A program made the translations under genes and the position numbers. The notes under the pieces are model-generated. The model did not search any database and was not told the DNA's origin. It saw nothing but the letters and a program-made list of their open reading frames with translations. From a bacterium (GTDB lineage Bacteria; Patescibacteriota; Gracilibacteria; UBA1369; GCA-2718715), in the NCBI GenBank assembly GCA_030426295.1, contig JAUHYY010000035.1:1-10007 (forward strand): DNA of 10,007 bases, given 5' to 3'. Of this stretch, positions 1-7,802 are shown piece after piece; the stretch's first letter is position 1; the number at the start of each line of letters is the position of its first letter.

Positions 1-321
1 TTCGAGTCCACCTAGTTCTGAAACGATCGCTTCAGCAAGTTCACCAGTTGGTTCTTGTTGTTCTGGAGTTAGAAGTTCCCAGAAAAGGCAGTGGTTGAAG
101 TACCCCCCACCATTGTTTCTTAGAGCGTTTGGCATGTCAGAGCTTGAAAGAAGTTCTTCGATTGATTGGCCTTGGTAGTCTGCGTTTTCTTCGAGGAATG
201 CGTTTAGTTTGTTTGTGTATCCAGCGTGATGTTTAGTGTGGTGGATTTCCATAGTTCGGGCGTCGATGTGAGGCTCGAGTGCATCGTATGCGTAGGGAAG
301 ATTTGGTAGTTCGAATGACAT
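1..321 (-). CDS. sodA: Fe/Mn superoxide dismutase, N-terminal half (cut by window edge)
   Basis: Superoxide dismutase converts superoxide to oxygen and hydrogen peroxide in the cytoplasm using a Mn or Fe centre. The gene runs off the left edge; 107 residues of roughly 200 are visible. The N-terminus MSFELPNLPYAYDALEPHID is typical of the family. His27 (in EIHHTKHH) and His77 (in GGGYFNHCLFW) match the first two metal ligands, and Tyr35 matches the conserved second-shell tyrosine. The GGG before the second ligand resembles Mn-type rather than classical Fe-type enzymes, but the C-terminal residues that settle metal choice are outside the window. The ATG at 321 gives the standard family N-terminus. 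Its leader is almost pure A/T with no Shine-Dalgarno sequence. The gene is divergent from the orphan gene at 445. Family assignment is very secure; metal type is inference. Confidence 0.96.
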   Translation of the reverse strand, partial: MSFELPNLPYAYDALEPHIDARTMEIHHTKHHAGYTNKLNAFLEENADYQGQSIEELLSSSDMPNALRNNGGGYFNHCLFWELLTPEQQEPTGELAEAIVSELGGLE

Positions 322-386
322 GATATTGATTGTTAATTTTTTATTATTGATTATTTGTAATGTAGCATGAAAAGGTATGATTGAAG

Positions 387-410
387 GCCAGTCCAGTTGA
401 CTTATCTGGC
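387..410. promoter_or_regulatory. small dyad around the -35 box, possible operator
   Basis: GCCAG at 387-391 and CTGGC at 406-410 are inverted copies. An inner CCAG (393-396) and CTGG (406-409) directly flank the TTGACT -35 hexamer. The arms are only 4-5 bp, so chance is a real possibility. If functional, the site could be a repressor operator serving one or both divergent genes. Confidence 0.2.
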
Positions 411-424
411 ATTTTCAGTATAAT
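397..424 (+). promoter_or_regulatory. sigma-70 type promoter of the 936-residue orphan gene
   Basis: TTGACT (397-402, five of six consensus matches) is separated by 16 bases from a perfect TATAAT (419-424). Transcription would start near 430-432, leaving a leader of only about 14 bases before the ATG at 445, with no ribosome-binding sequence. It is the best promoter in the window. It lies in the 123-base gap between the divergent sod gene and the orphan gene. I could not assign a convincing promoter for sod in the same gap. Confidence 0.75.
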
Positions 425-444
425 ATCTTCTGTTAAATTTATAC

Positions 445-3255
445 ATGGGTTTAAAAGAAAATTTAGAAAGTTTAAAAAGTAATCAACCGTTTGAATTGCC
501 TCCAAACAGCCTTGCAAGTAGGGTTCTAGGAATTAATCTTCAAGAGACTAATGGCCCATCTGATTTTATAGGTAAGGTGAATCAAGTAAAAAGAGACTCA
601 AGACCTAAAGATGACTTAGAGTCTCTAAGATACTCATACGATAAGGAACTAGTAAGGCCTGGTATTTATGAAGATGGTGATTGGAGCTCAGAATTCTTAC
701 TTTTTTATCATCTTTTTTATGCTAATGAAGGTTTTCTTGAAGTTAATTCCGTGTCTGCTTCAGAAAAATCAGAACTTGATATAGGTACATTATCTGGATT
801 TGAAAATCATTTAAAAGTTTTGTCGAATAGACATTTACTATTAAATATCTGCCTTTTACTAGAAGAAGCTAAAGAACCCGTAACTGAAACTCTTGGGCGA
901 TTTTGCAGGTTCGAGTTTGCTGTACAAATAAGATTTCCTCGGGTATGTGAAAATATTGTACTCGCCACTATAAGATTGGGTCTTGCAACAGCAGAAGAAT
1001 GGAAAGAGGTTGGGCAATCTGTTCCTGAAGACTTTCACACGAATTATGGTGGATATTTTTATGAATGGATCTCAAGAAAACCAAATTATAGGAAGCTTAA
1101 GAAAACACACAGTAAATTGGCAGATATATCTGCAGATGTTCCTGGATACCAACCTAAAGTTAGCAGGGAGGAGCTTAGAAGTATGATCTTAGATATGAAT
1201 AGAGCGATAGAGCAAGATCCGACAAGTATTGCACAGAGTTCTAACTTGTTAGATTTGTTGAAGTATGCGACTGCACTCCAAGAAATACATGGAGAAGGTT
1301 ATGTAGATGAAGAATTAGAATATCTTGTAAAGTGGGCTACTGGTTCAATTTGGATAGCTCATGGTCCCGACCTTGGGATGCTGCCTGAGTTAATGAGGCA
1401 AATGCTGAAAAACCCAAAGATTAAAGATGAAGCTTTAAAATTTGTAGATGAAATTATAAAAAATGATGGACTTAATTTACATGCAATGATTGCAGCTCCA
1501 TTTATTAGAGGAGACTCAGTACCTATTGCAGGAGCTTCGATAAAACTTTACTTGGATTACCTTCGGTATAAATATAAATCGACAATTGATACTAAAGCTG
1601 TTGCTCAAGGAATAATCAATACAGCTATGCCGTCAGATCCTGGGCACTTTTTAAATATGCTCAGGTTACCTGTCATTCCATGGATGCTGACAGCACTTGT
1701 TTATGAATTTAAGCTTAGTGAAAAAGCACTACTAGAAATTATTACACCTATTGCACTTGAACTTCTTTCTACGCCTGATGTCAGGAAAGAAATTGAGATG
1801 AATATGGGGACGTATGGAATCCAAACATTTGTTGAAAAACTTTGTGTAGACTTTAACTTTTTGAGAATACTAGGGAAAGATGCACTTACTGAACTTATAC
1901 TTAGAAAACTTCCTAAAAATCAAAGAGTAGTTCAGAAATTAGCCATTGAAATGGATGGTCAGGAAAAAGATTACGTTAAAATCAAAACAGATATAGTTGA
2001 AAATAGATCTCGTTCTTTACTTCCTGGATCTTGGAAAATTCGATTAGCCGGATTAAATAAGTTTAGGTTTGATGCGAAAATGGTTGAAGGCGAAACAGGT
2101 CAATTTATTTTCAATGTTAGAGTTTTATATAAAGGTCTACACTTTAGATATGACTTCCGATTTGATGGTACAAACATTGAGATAGATGGTAGTACTCCAT
2201 CTACGAAACAAACTCTACGAAAGCTTACACTTTTGATTTTAGATCATGTTTTTGTACCTGCAGAAAATAATCCATCTGCACCAACTATACCTGATAATGA
2301 GATTCAACCTAGTTCGCCTACTCCAACCGAAAAACCAACAGTAACTGTAGAGTTAGGTGAAACAGAGGAAAGAGAATTATCCAAGCCAGGCCTTGAAGGT
2401 TTAACTGTAGATTTACGATCTGATTCTGGGTCTGAAGAAAATAGAAAAAAGGCTACTAGGAAAATAGTCAAAGTAAGTAACACACAAATTCGTAGGCTTC
2501 TTGAAGGACAAGAAATAACCGAAGAAGAAATCCGAAATTTACTAGTATATGAAATGTCTACAAATGTGTTTATTCGGGTACCTTTCGAACGAGTTAGAGA
2601 TCATATTCAAAATGGGACTCTTTTCGATTCTGCAAACGAATATTATCTACTGAAAGGTATACCTCACAAAAAAAGTGTTAGATACTTCAGAAGAGAACAT
2701 TCTCAACCAATCAACTGGTATGAAATGTTTAAAGGAGTTGCTTCAGATGATGCGATTGAAGCTAGAGAATTACATGATGAATTTTCACATTTACCTACTG
2801 TTGGTGATCTAACGCCCACTCGAGCAATGCTCACAACAGTTATTGAGGCTGAATTCTCTGAACAAGAGGGGGAAAGAATTCCTGTAGATCATGTAGCTAA
2901 ACTTTATACGAGTTTGAGAGATCCTGAATTTGTTCGATCATATTTTGAAGCCAGAATTGAAGCAGTTTATGATGATATGAATGATGTGTTTTACTCAGAT
3001 CTTGAAGATGATGAAAAATGGACAGAGCTTATTGCAATGAGAAAACAGATTGATGAATTCATGCAAACAGCTAATAAATTTATATCTTCTACAGGTATAG
3101 CTAGACAAGAAACGATTGAAGGCATTCAATACTCAGTTCGCTTGCCACTTGCAAATCAAGTAGAAGCAAATAGAACTTTCGTACAAGGTGGATTTACAAA
3201 ACTCGAAGACATTAAAATAGACTTTGATAATTCATTAGCTTCTCAAGAAGCTTAG
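445..3255 (+). CDS. large cytoplasmic protein of unknown function (936 aa)
   Basis: I do not recognise this protein. It has no signal peptide, no transmembrane segment and no nucleotide-binding or catalytic motif that I can name. Residues about 60-520 look mostly alpha-helical, with many leucine-rich amphipathic stretches that could form a helical-repeat scaffold. Residues about 528-582 alternate hydrophobic and charged residues, as in a small beta-rich domain. Residues about 604-660 are a Pro/Ser/Thr/Glu-rich linker (SAPTIPDNEI, QPSSPTPTEKPT). Residues about 665-936 form a second charged, mainly helical domain with an acidic patch near 842-859. There are only four cysteines (136, 154, 168, 467), none in a CxxC pair. 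The ATG at 445 is the first start after an in-frame stop at 421-423. Base composition looks more AT-rich than the metabolic operon. The stop codon overlaps that of gnd on the other strand. The architecture suggests binding or scaffolding, but no function can be assigned. Confidence 0.9.
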   Translation: MGLKENLESLKSNQPFELPPNSLASRVLGINLQETNGPSDFIGKVNQVKRDSRPKDDLESLRYSYDKELVRPGIYEDGDWSSEFLLFYHLFYANEGFLEVNSVSASEKSELDIGTLSGFENHLKVLSNRHLLLNICLLLEEAKEPVTETLGRFCRFEFAVQIRFPRVCENIVLATIRLGLATAEEWKEVGQSVPEDFHTNYGGYFYEWISRKPNYRKLKKTHSKLADISADVPGYQPKVSREELRSMILDMNRAIEQDPTSIAQSSNLLDLLKYATALQEIHGEGYVDEELEYLVKWATGSIWIAHGPDLGMLPELMRQMLKNPKIKDEALKFVDEIIKNDGLNLHAMIAAPFIRGDSVPIAGASIKLYLDYLRYKYKSTIDTKAVAQGIINTAMPSDPGHFLNMLRLPVIPWMLTALVYEFKLSEKALLEIITPIALELLSTPDVRKEIEMNMGTYGIQTFVEKLCVDFNFLRILGKDALTELILRKLPKNQRVVQKLAIEMDGQEKDYVKIKTDIVENRSRSLLPGSWKIRLAGLNKFRFDAKMVEGETGQFIFNVRVLYKGLHFRYDFRFDGTNIEIDGSTPSTKQTLRKLTLLILDHVFVPAENNPSAPTIPDNEIQPSSPTPTEKPTVTVELGETEERELSKPGLEGLTVDLRSDSGSEENRKKATRKIVKVSNTQIRRLLEGQEITEEEIRNLLVYEMSTNVFIRVPFERVRDHIQNGTLFDSANEYYLLKGIPHKKSVRYFRREHSQPINWYEMFKGVASDDAIEARELHDEFSHLPTVGDLTPTRAMLTTVIEAEFSEQEGERIPVDHVAKLYTSLRDPEFVRSYFEARIEAVYDDMNDVFYSDLEDDEKWTELIAMRKQIDEFMQTANKFISSTGIARQETIEGIQYSVRLPLANQVEANRTFVQGGFTKLEDIKIDFDNSLASQEA
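3237..3252. other. short hairpin at the convergent gene ends
   Basis: AGCTTC (3237-3242), loop TCAA, GAAGCT (3247-3252) form a perfect 6-bp stem. It lies in the last codons of the orphan gene and immediately after the gnd stop codon on the minus strand. No clear U-tract follows on the minus strand, so it is at best a weak terminator or RNA 3'-end stabiliser for gnd. Confidence 0.3.
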
Positions 3256-4646
3256 CTATTCCATTCAGTATGGAAGCTTCCTTCTTTGTCAGTTCTTTCG
3301 TATGTGTGTGCTCCGAAGTTATCTCGTAGACCTTGGATCATATTTGCTGATGTGCGGGCTTGAGTCATTGCATCAAAGTATGTAAGCGAAGCAGCCATTG
3401 AATGAGCTGGTACGCCATTTAATAAAGCCTCAGCTGCAACTTTTCTAAGTGATGGGACTGATGTTTTCAAAGCTTCGTGAACTTCTTTAACTTCGAACAT
3501 GTGATCGAATGTTGTGTTCTCGAATGCACGGTGTAAGAAGTTTAAGATTTCTGCTCTGATGATGCATCCTCCTTCCCAGATTCTAGTTACTTCAGCTAGG
3601 TCGATGTTCCACTCTTCTTCTTTAGCTGCAGTTTTGATTAGGTCGTAACCTTGTGCGTAGGAGCAAAGCATTGATGTGTACATTGCATCTTCGAGAGCTG
3701 GTAGGAATTCTTCGAGAGTCATTGAAGGTTTTGCTTCTGGTTTTGAGAAGTTTGGTTCTAGTTTTGTTCGTCGTTCTTTATGACTTGAAACTACTCTGGC
3801 TTCTACAGACATTTCGATTGTTCCAAGGTTTACTCCTCTTTGAAGTGCGTCGATGACTGTCCATCTACCTGTTCCCTTTTGACCTGCTTTGTCTAGGATT
3901 ACGTCGATTAAGTTAACGCCGTCTTCTTTTTTTGTGAGGACAGGAACTGAGATTTCGAAAAGGAATGATTTAAGTTTACCTTCGTTGTATTTTGCAAAGA
4001 TTTCTCCGATTTCGTCAGCTGATAATCCGTATAGAGTTTTGAGCATTTCGTATCCTTCTGCCATGATTTGCATTACTCCGTATTCGATTCCGTTATGAAC
4101 CATTTTTACGTAGTGACCTGCTCCGTCTTCGCCTACGTAAGTTGTACATGGTCCACCGTTAAAGTCTCGAGCTGAGATGTCTTCCCAGATTGGTTTGATA
4201 AGTTCCCATTGGTCTTTGTCGCCACCTGGCATTAGGCTTGGTCCGTTAAGGGCTCCTTCTTCACCACCTGAAACTCCTGAACCGATGAAGTTGAATCCCT
4301 CTTCTTTAAGTTCTTTGTGTCTTCTTTGAGTGTCTGTGTAAAGTGAGTTACCACCGTCGATGATTAGGTCTCCTTTGTCGAGTAATGGTTTTAGTCCTTC
4401 GATTACTGCGTCGACTGCTCCTCCTGCTTTTACGAGTAGGATTATTTTTCGTGGTGTTTCGAGTGAGTTAACAAAGTCTTCTAGTTCGGCTTGGCCTTGT
4501 AAGTTATCTGATCCGTGCTGCGCAATAAATTCTTCCATAACTGAAGTTGTTCTGTTGTACACAGAAATTTTATAACCTTTGTTAGCTATGTTTCGGGCAA
4601 GGTTTTGCCCCATTACTGCGAGACCGATAAGACCGATGTTATTCAT
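3252..4646 (-). CDS. gnd: 6-phosphogluconate dehydrogenase, decarboxylating
   Basis: Oxidises and decarboxylates 6-phosphogluconate to ribulose 5-phosphate and CO2, normally reducing NADP+. It is the last step of the oxidative pentose-phosphate branch and acts in the cytoplasm. The protein has 464 residues, the usual long bacterial form (about 468). The N-terminal Rossmann domain has GLAVMG (8-13); Asn31-Arg32-Thr33 is the NADP-type phosphate-binding signature. Substrate residues are visible: SGGEEGA (126-132), catalytic Lys181 and Glu188 in HYVKMVHNGIEYG, and C-terminal Arg441 and His447 in RDNFGAHTY. The tail KEGSFHTEW is characteristic. It is the last gene of the tal-pgi-tkt-gnd operon, 20 bases after tkt. 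It may also have its own promoter overlapping the tkt stop. No Shine-Dalgarno sequence precedes the ATG. Its stop overlaps that of the convergent orphan gene. Identification is very secure. Confidence 0.98.
   Translation of the reverse strand: MNNIGLIGLAVMGQNLARNIANKGYKISVYNRTTSVMEEFIAQHGSDNLQGQAELEDFVNSLETPRKIILLVKAGGAVDAVIEGLKPLLDKGDLIIDGGNSLYTDTQRRHKELKEEGFNFIGSGVSGGEEGALNGPSLMPGGDKDQWELIKPIWEDISARDFNGGPCTTYVGEDGAGHYVKMVHNGIEYGVMQIMAEGYEMLKTLYGLSADEIGEIFAKYNEGKLKSFLFEISVPVLTKKEDGVNLIDVILDKAGQKGTGRWTVIDALQRGVNLGTIEMSVEARVVSSHKERRTKLEPNFSKPEAKPSMTLEEFLPALEDAMYTSMLCSYAQGYDLIKTAAKEEEWNIDLAEVTRIWEGGCIIRAEILNFLHRAFENTTFDHMFEVKEVHEALKTSVPSLRKVAAEALLNGVPAHSMAASLTYFDAMTQARTSANMIQGLRDNFGAHTYERTDKEGSFHTEWNS
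3254..3290 (+). terminator. possible terminator of the orphan gene, inside the gnd 3' end
   Basis: Immediately after the orphan gene's stop, TTCCAT (3259-3264) pairs with ATGGAA (3270-3275) across a 5-base loop. AGC (3254-3256) pairs with GCT (3276-3278) beyond a 2-base bulge. A pyrimidine-rich tract TTCCTTCTTTGTC follows to 3290. The stem is modest and the tract is interrupted by C, so strength is doubtful. The whole element lies inside the gnd coding sequence because the two genes leave no spacer. Confidence 0.35.
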
Positions 4647-4650
4647 TATT

Positions 4651-4664
4651 AATAATTAATTATT
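4651..4664. repeat. 14-bp all-A/T palindrome between tkt and gnd
   Basis: AATAATTAATTATT is a perfect palindrome filling most of the 20-base tkt-gnd spacer. It could act as an operator, or keep the start region weakly structured. A palindrome this AT-rich arises by chance fairly easily, so function is uncertain. Confidence 0.4.
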
Positions 4665-4665
4665 G

Positions 4666-4692
4666 ATTATAGTGAGTTTATTGCTTTTGCAA
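4666..4692 (-). promoter_or_regulatory. candidate internal promoter for gnd
   Basis: On the minus strand a perfect TATAAT (4671-4666) overlaps the tkt stop codon. It is preceded by TTGCAA (4692-4687) at a 15-base spacing. Transcription would start about 17 bases before the gnd ATG, similar in layout to the orphan-gene promoter. The short spacing and imperfect -35 box make this tentative. Confidence 0.38.
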
Positions 4693-6562
4693 TGTGGTTT
4701 GCTGAGATTCCAGCTTCTTCGTAAAGGTCTGCTTGAGTACCTGATAATTGGTATTCTTCTACTCCTATCATTTCGTAACTTTGCGGGCAGATACCTTGGT
4801 TCATTAGTTCTCTAGCGAGCATTCCGCCAAGACCTGAGATTGTGTTGTGATCTTCGACTGTGATTACTTTACCTGTCTTTTTGATAGAGTCGATTAGGTT
4901 TTGGTCGAATTTTTTGATAGAGCTCACTGCGATTACTTCAACTGATTTGTCAGTTTGTTCGAGTGCCTTTAGGGTTTCACCTACCATTGCACCTGAGGCT
5001 ACAACAGTTAGATCTGATCCTTCGCGAACTGTATCTGTTTTACCGTATTCGTAAACGTAGTCTGGTCCATAAACTAGGGTTCCGTCTTCTTTTGTTAGGA
5101 CTTCGAATTTGTGTCTTCCCATTCTTACGTAGAAGTTACCGTCGTGCTTTGCAACGTATCTGATGATTTGGTCACATTGGTTTGCGTCAGCAGGCTCGAT
5201 CACGTGCATATTGAACATTCCAAGGAATGACCCCATGTCATCGATTGCTTGATGAGTTGGACCATCTTCACCTACTGAGAGTCCGCAGTGAGTTGCTACC
5301 ATTTTAACGTTTGCGTGGTTGATGTCGTTTACACGAGCTTGGTCTTTTGCACGACTACTCATAAATGCACCAAATGTTGAGCAGAAAGGTACGAATCCAT
5401 CGAGTGATAGACCTCCTGATAATGAAACCATGTGTTGTTCTGCAATACCTGCTTCAACATGTTGGTTTGGCAGTTCATCGTGGACAGCTTGTGTTTTAAC
5501 TGAACCCATTAAATCTGCCGTGAGAGCAAGAACTTGTTTATTTCTTTTAGCTAGATCAAGTAGTGCGTTACCATAAGCTGAACGACAATCTGTAACTGTT
5601 CCTGGTTCGTACACTTTTGGTTCGCCTGTGTCGAGATTGTTTGTGTCACCTTCTTTTATGAAAGTTGGTGTAGGTGGAGTCCATGCTACTTTTGATCTGA
5701 ATTGGTCGAGTAGTTGTGTTTCTTCTTCAGTTGGTAGTAGTGATGGCAATACTTCGTCTGCAGCATCTGGTGCTGGTGCTTTACCATGCCATGTAGCTTT
5801 GTGTGCAAGACCTGTTTCTTCCATGAAGTCTACTCCTTTACCCATGATAGTGTTACCCATAATAATGACTGGTTTGTTTGAGTCTTGGGCTTCTTTAAGA
5901 GCTGACCACATTGCTGAGTAGTCATGACCGTCTACATCAATTACGTGCCAACCTGCTGCTTCGAAAATACCCGCAATATTGATTGGCATTGTGTCTTCTA
6001 GGCTGTCTGTTAGCTGGACTTTGTTGTAATCAACGAAAACCACGAAGTTGTCGAGGTTGTATTTTACAGCGAAGTTCATCATTTCGTGGACTTGTCCTTC
6101 TTGGGCTTCACCGTCACCAATGATTCCGTATACTGTTTGGTTTGATCCTTTTAGTTTTTCGGCTAGTGCGAATCCACTTGCAGCTGAAATACCTGAACCT
6201 AGTGGTCCTGTTCCGTACCAGATACCTGGAACATGCCGAGTTACGTGACCTTCGTAGATTGATCCTACGTTTCTGAATGTGTCTATCACTTCTTGTTTTG
6301 GAATCCACCCCATTTCAGCAAGAGTTGAATAAACTGCAGGAGAAATATGTCCGTTTGATACGATTACTTTTTCACCTGTTTGTCCGATTATCATAGTGTA
6401 AAGAAGTGCCAAGTAATCGATAGTTGAAAGAGATCCTCCTGGATGCCCACTTTGAGATTGTTTCAGCATTGAAACAATCGTGTGTCGGCAAGACTTAGAG
6501 AATGTGTTTAAAAGTTTAATATGTTCTTCGGCGAGTTGTTCACCTAGTTTAGGCAGATTCAT
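4667..6562 (-). CDS. tkt: transketolase
   Basis: Thiamine-diphosphate enzyme that moves two-carbon ketol units between sugar phosphates in the cytoplasm, linking pentose phosphates with fructose 6-phosphate and glyceraldehyde 3-phosphate. At 631 residues it matches the shorter transketolase class (about 620-630) rather than the 660-residue E. coli type. The N-terminal domain has His40 in GHPGG, His72 in SNGHISP, and the cofactor/metal motif starting GDGEAQEG at 149 and ending near Asn180 in DYNKVQL. The pyrimidine-binding domain has the catalytic glutamate Glu375 in EAGIAEQH and the substrate motif GEDGPTHQ (431-438). The C-terminal domain follows from about residue 505. Both halves are present, so this is a full enzyme, not a split one. 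The ATG lies inside the last codons of pgi (14-base overlap), suggesting translational coupling. No Shine-Dalgarno sequence is visible. DXP synthase was considered, but length and motifs fit transketolase better. Confidence 0.96.
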   Translation of the reverse strand: MNLPKLGEQLAEEHIKLLNTFSKSCRHTIVSMLKQSQSGHPGGSLSTIDYLALLYTMIIGQTGEKVIVSNGHISPAVYSTLAEMGWIPKQEVIDTFRNVGSIYEGHVTRHVPGIWYGTGPLGSGISAASGFALAEKLKGSNQTVYGIIGDGEAQEGQVHEMMNFAVKYNLDNFVVFVDYNKVQLTDSLEDTMPINIAGIFEAAGWHVIDVDGHDYSAMWSALKEAQDSNKPVIIMGNTIMGKGVDFMEETGLAHKATWHGKAPAPDAADEVLPSLLPTEEETQLLDQFRSKVAWTPPTPTFIKEGDTNNLDTGEPKVYEPGTVTDCRSAYGNALLDLAKRNKQVLALTADLMGSVKTQAVHDELPNQHVEAGIAEQHMVSLSGGLSLDGFVPFCSTFGAFMSSRAKDQARVNDINHANVKMVATHCGLSVGEDGPTHQAIDDMGSFLGMFNMHVIEPADANQCDQIIRYVAKHDGNFYVRMGRHKFEVLTKEDGTLVYGPDYVYEYGKTDTVREGSDLTVVASGAMVGETLKALEQTDKSVEVIAVSSIKKFDQNLIDSIKKTGKVITVEDHNTISGLGGMLARELMNQGICPQSYEMIGVEEYQLSGTQADLYEEAGISANHIAKAINSL

Positions 6563-7802
6563 TTAAATATTGTTTAGTAAGTACTTTTGAAAGTTCAACA
6601 CCTGGTTGATCGAAGGCATTTATATTATAAAATTCCCCTAGGAATGCAACAGATCCTTCGAAAAGCATGAAAAGTTCTCCAATTGTTGTTGCACTAACCT
6701 CATTAACTTGGATAGTCATATTTGCTTTCTGCTTTTCTGTAAGCGCATCAGCAGTTCCTCGCAATGCATTATGCATTAGTTGATTGAAAGTTTTTTGGCT
6801 CAAATAATGTCCTTCCTCTTCGTATCCAATTGCGAGATCTTTTGAAAACTTCTCGACTTTGATAAACATGATTAACTTGTCGAATGGACCATCCATATAA
6901 AGTTGGCTTTGAGAATGTTGATCAGTTACACCTGTTGCACTTACTGGAGTGATTCCTATTTCTTCTGTTTTACCAATAGATTCAGCAAGTAGTTGTGCAT
7001 ACCAATCAGACATCGACTTAAGCCTTTCTGAATAAGGGTACATAACGTTTATGTTTTTACCTTGGTTTGCCATTTGGTACTGAATTGTTGCTAGTTGGAA
7101 TGAGAGATTCTCATCGAAATTTGTAGAAAGGAACCTTTGTCTTTGTTTCTTTGCTCCTTCAATTAAGGCATCGATGTCGAGACCAATTAAGGCAGTTGGC
7201 AGGAGTCCTACTGGAGTTAGAACTGAGAATCGCCCACCTACATTTGGTGGCACATCAAAGGTTGGGATTTCTTCTTTTTGACTCATCTCTCTTAGCCACC
7301 CAACGTTTGGGTCAGTCACAAATGCAAAGTGCTCAGCTGGATGTAGCCCCATACTTTCTATCTTTTTTCTGAAATAGAAGTATTCAGCAAGTGTTTCTGC
7401 TGTTCCACCTGATTTACTAATTGCTATAAATAGTGTTTTTGAATATTCGATTGTATCTTCGAGGTCTGAAATTAGGTCGGGGTCAATATTTTGTAGCACA
7501 TGTAATGTTGGACTGCTTTGATTAAACATGTGACCAAGGCTTTTCTGTAAACATATTGTCCCAAGTGATGACCCCCCGATACCGAGCACTACAATGTGCT
7601 CATACTTACCTTCGACTGAAGCTGCGTATTCTTTTATTTTAGTTATTGTTTCATCATCATCTAGGATTTCGTAGAATCCAACCTCTTTTGAGAAAATCCC
7701 CTCTAGATATAAAGGGATTTTTTCACCTTGAGCATTAAAATCTTCTAGGTTGAGACCATGCTCTTCTAGTTTGAATAAATTTTCGAGGTCAAATTTGATC
7801 AT
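6549..7802 (-). CDS. pgi: glucose-6-phosphate isomerase, short form
   Basis: Interconverts glucose 6-phosphate and fructose 6-phosphate in the cytoplasm, joining glycolysis or gluconeogenesis to the pentose-phosphate genes beside it. The protein has 417 residues, close to the short Firmicutes/Thermotoga class (about 450) and well below the 550-residue E. coli type. Two SIS-type sugar-phosphate domains are visible. GIGGSSLG is at 74-81 and the phosphate-binding SKSGGT at 129-134. The family signature NVGGRFSVLTPVG covers 187-199. Glu274 in LLAESIGK and His296 in DQHSQSQ sit where the catalytic acid/base residues are expected. The second signature FDQPGVELSK covers 397-406, ending in the conserved lysine. 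Its ATG overlaps the tal stop by one base (TAATG), and its 3' end contains the tkt start, so the three genes are probably translationally coupled. Identification is very secure. Confidence 0.97.
   Translation of the reverse strand: MIKFDLENLFKLEEHGLNLEDFNAQGEKIPLYLEGIFSKEVGFYEILDDDETITKIKEYAASVEGKYEHIVVLGIGGSSLGTICLQKSLGHMFNQSSPTLHVLQNIDPDLISDLEDTIEYSKTLFIAISKSGGTAETLAEYFYFRKKIESMGLHPAEHFAFVTDPNVGWLREMSQKEEIPTFDVPPNVGGRFSVLTPVGLLPTALIGLDIDALIEGAKKQRQRFLSTNFDENLSFQLATIQYQMANQGKNINVMYPYSERLKSMSDWYAQLLAESIGKTEEIGITPVSATGVTDQHSQSQLYMDGPFDKLIMFIKVEKFSKDLAIGYEEEGHYLSQKTFNQLMHNALRGTADALTEKQKANMTIQVNEVSATTIGELFMLFEGSVAFLGEFYNINAFDQPGVELSKVLTKQYLNESA

Noticed and set aside
322..396. A promoter for sod, for example TACATT after an extended TG element
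   Set aside because: No -35 box occurs at a sensible distance and several weak -10 alternatives exist, so no single site can be supported.
983..1186. A 67-residue frame inside the orphan gene in another reading frame
   Set aside because: It is fully contained in a 936-residue intact frame, with no initiation signal of its own.
445..3255. Orphan gene as a phage, defence or mobile-element protein
   Set aside because: No nuclease, ATPase, protease, integrase or toxin motif is visible, and there are no mobile-element ends or phage neighbours. Size and novelty alone are not evidence.
5628..5921. A 97-residue plus-strand frame inside tkt, and similar short frames opposite gnd, tkt and pgi
   Set aside because: All lie opposite strongly conserved enzyme genes and resemble no protein; they are frame shadows.
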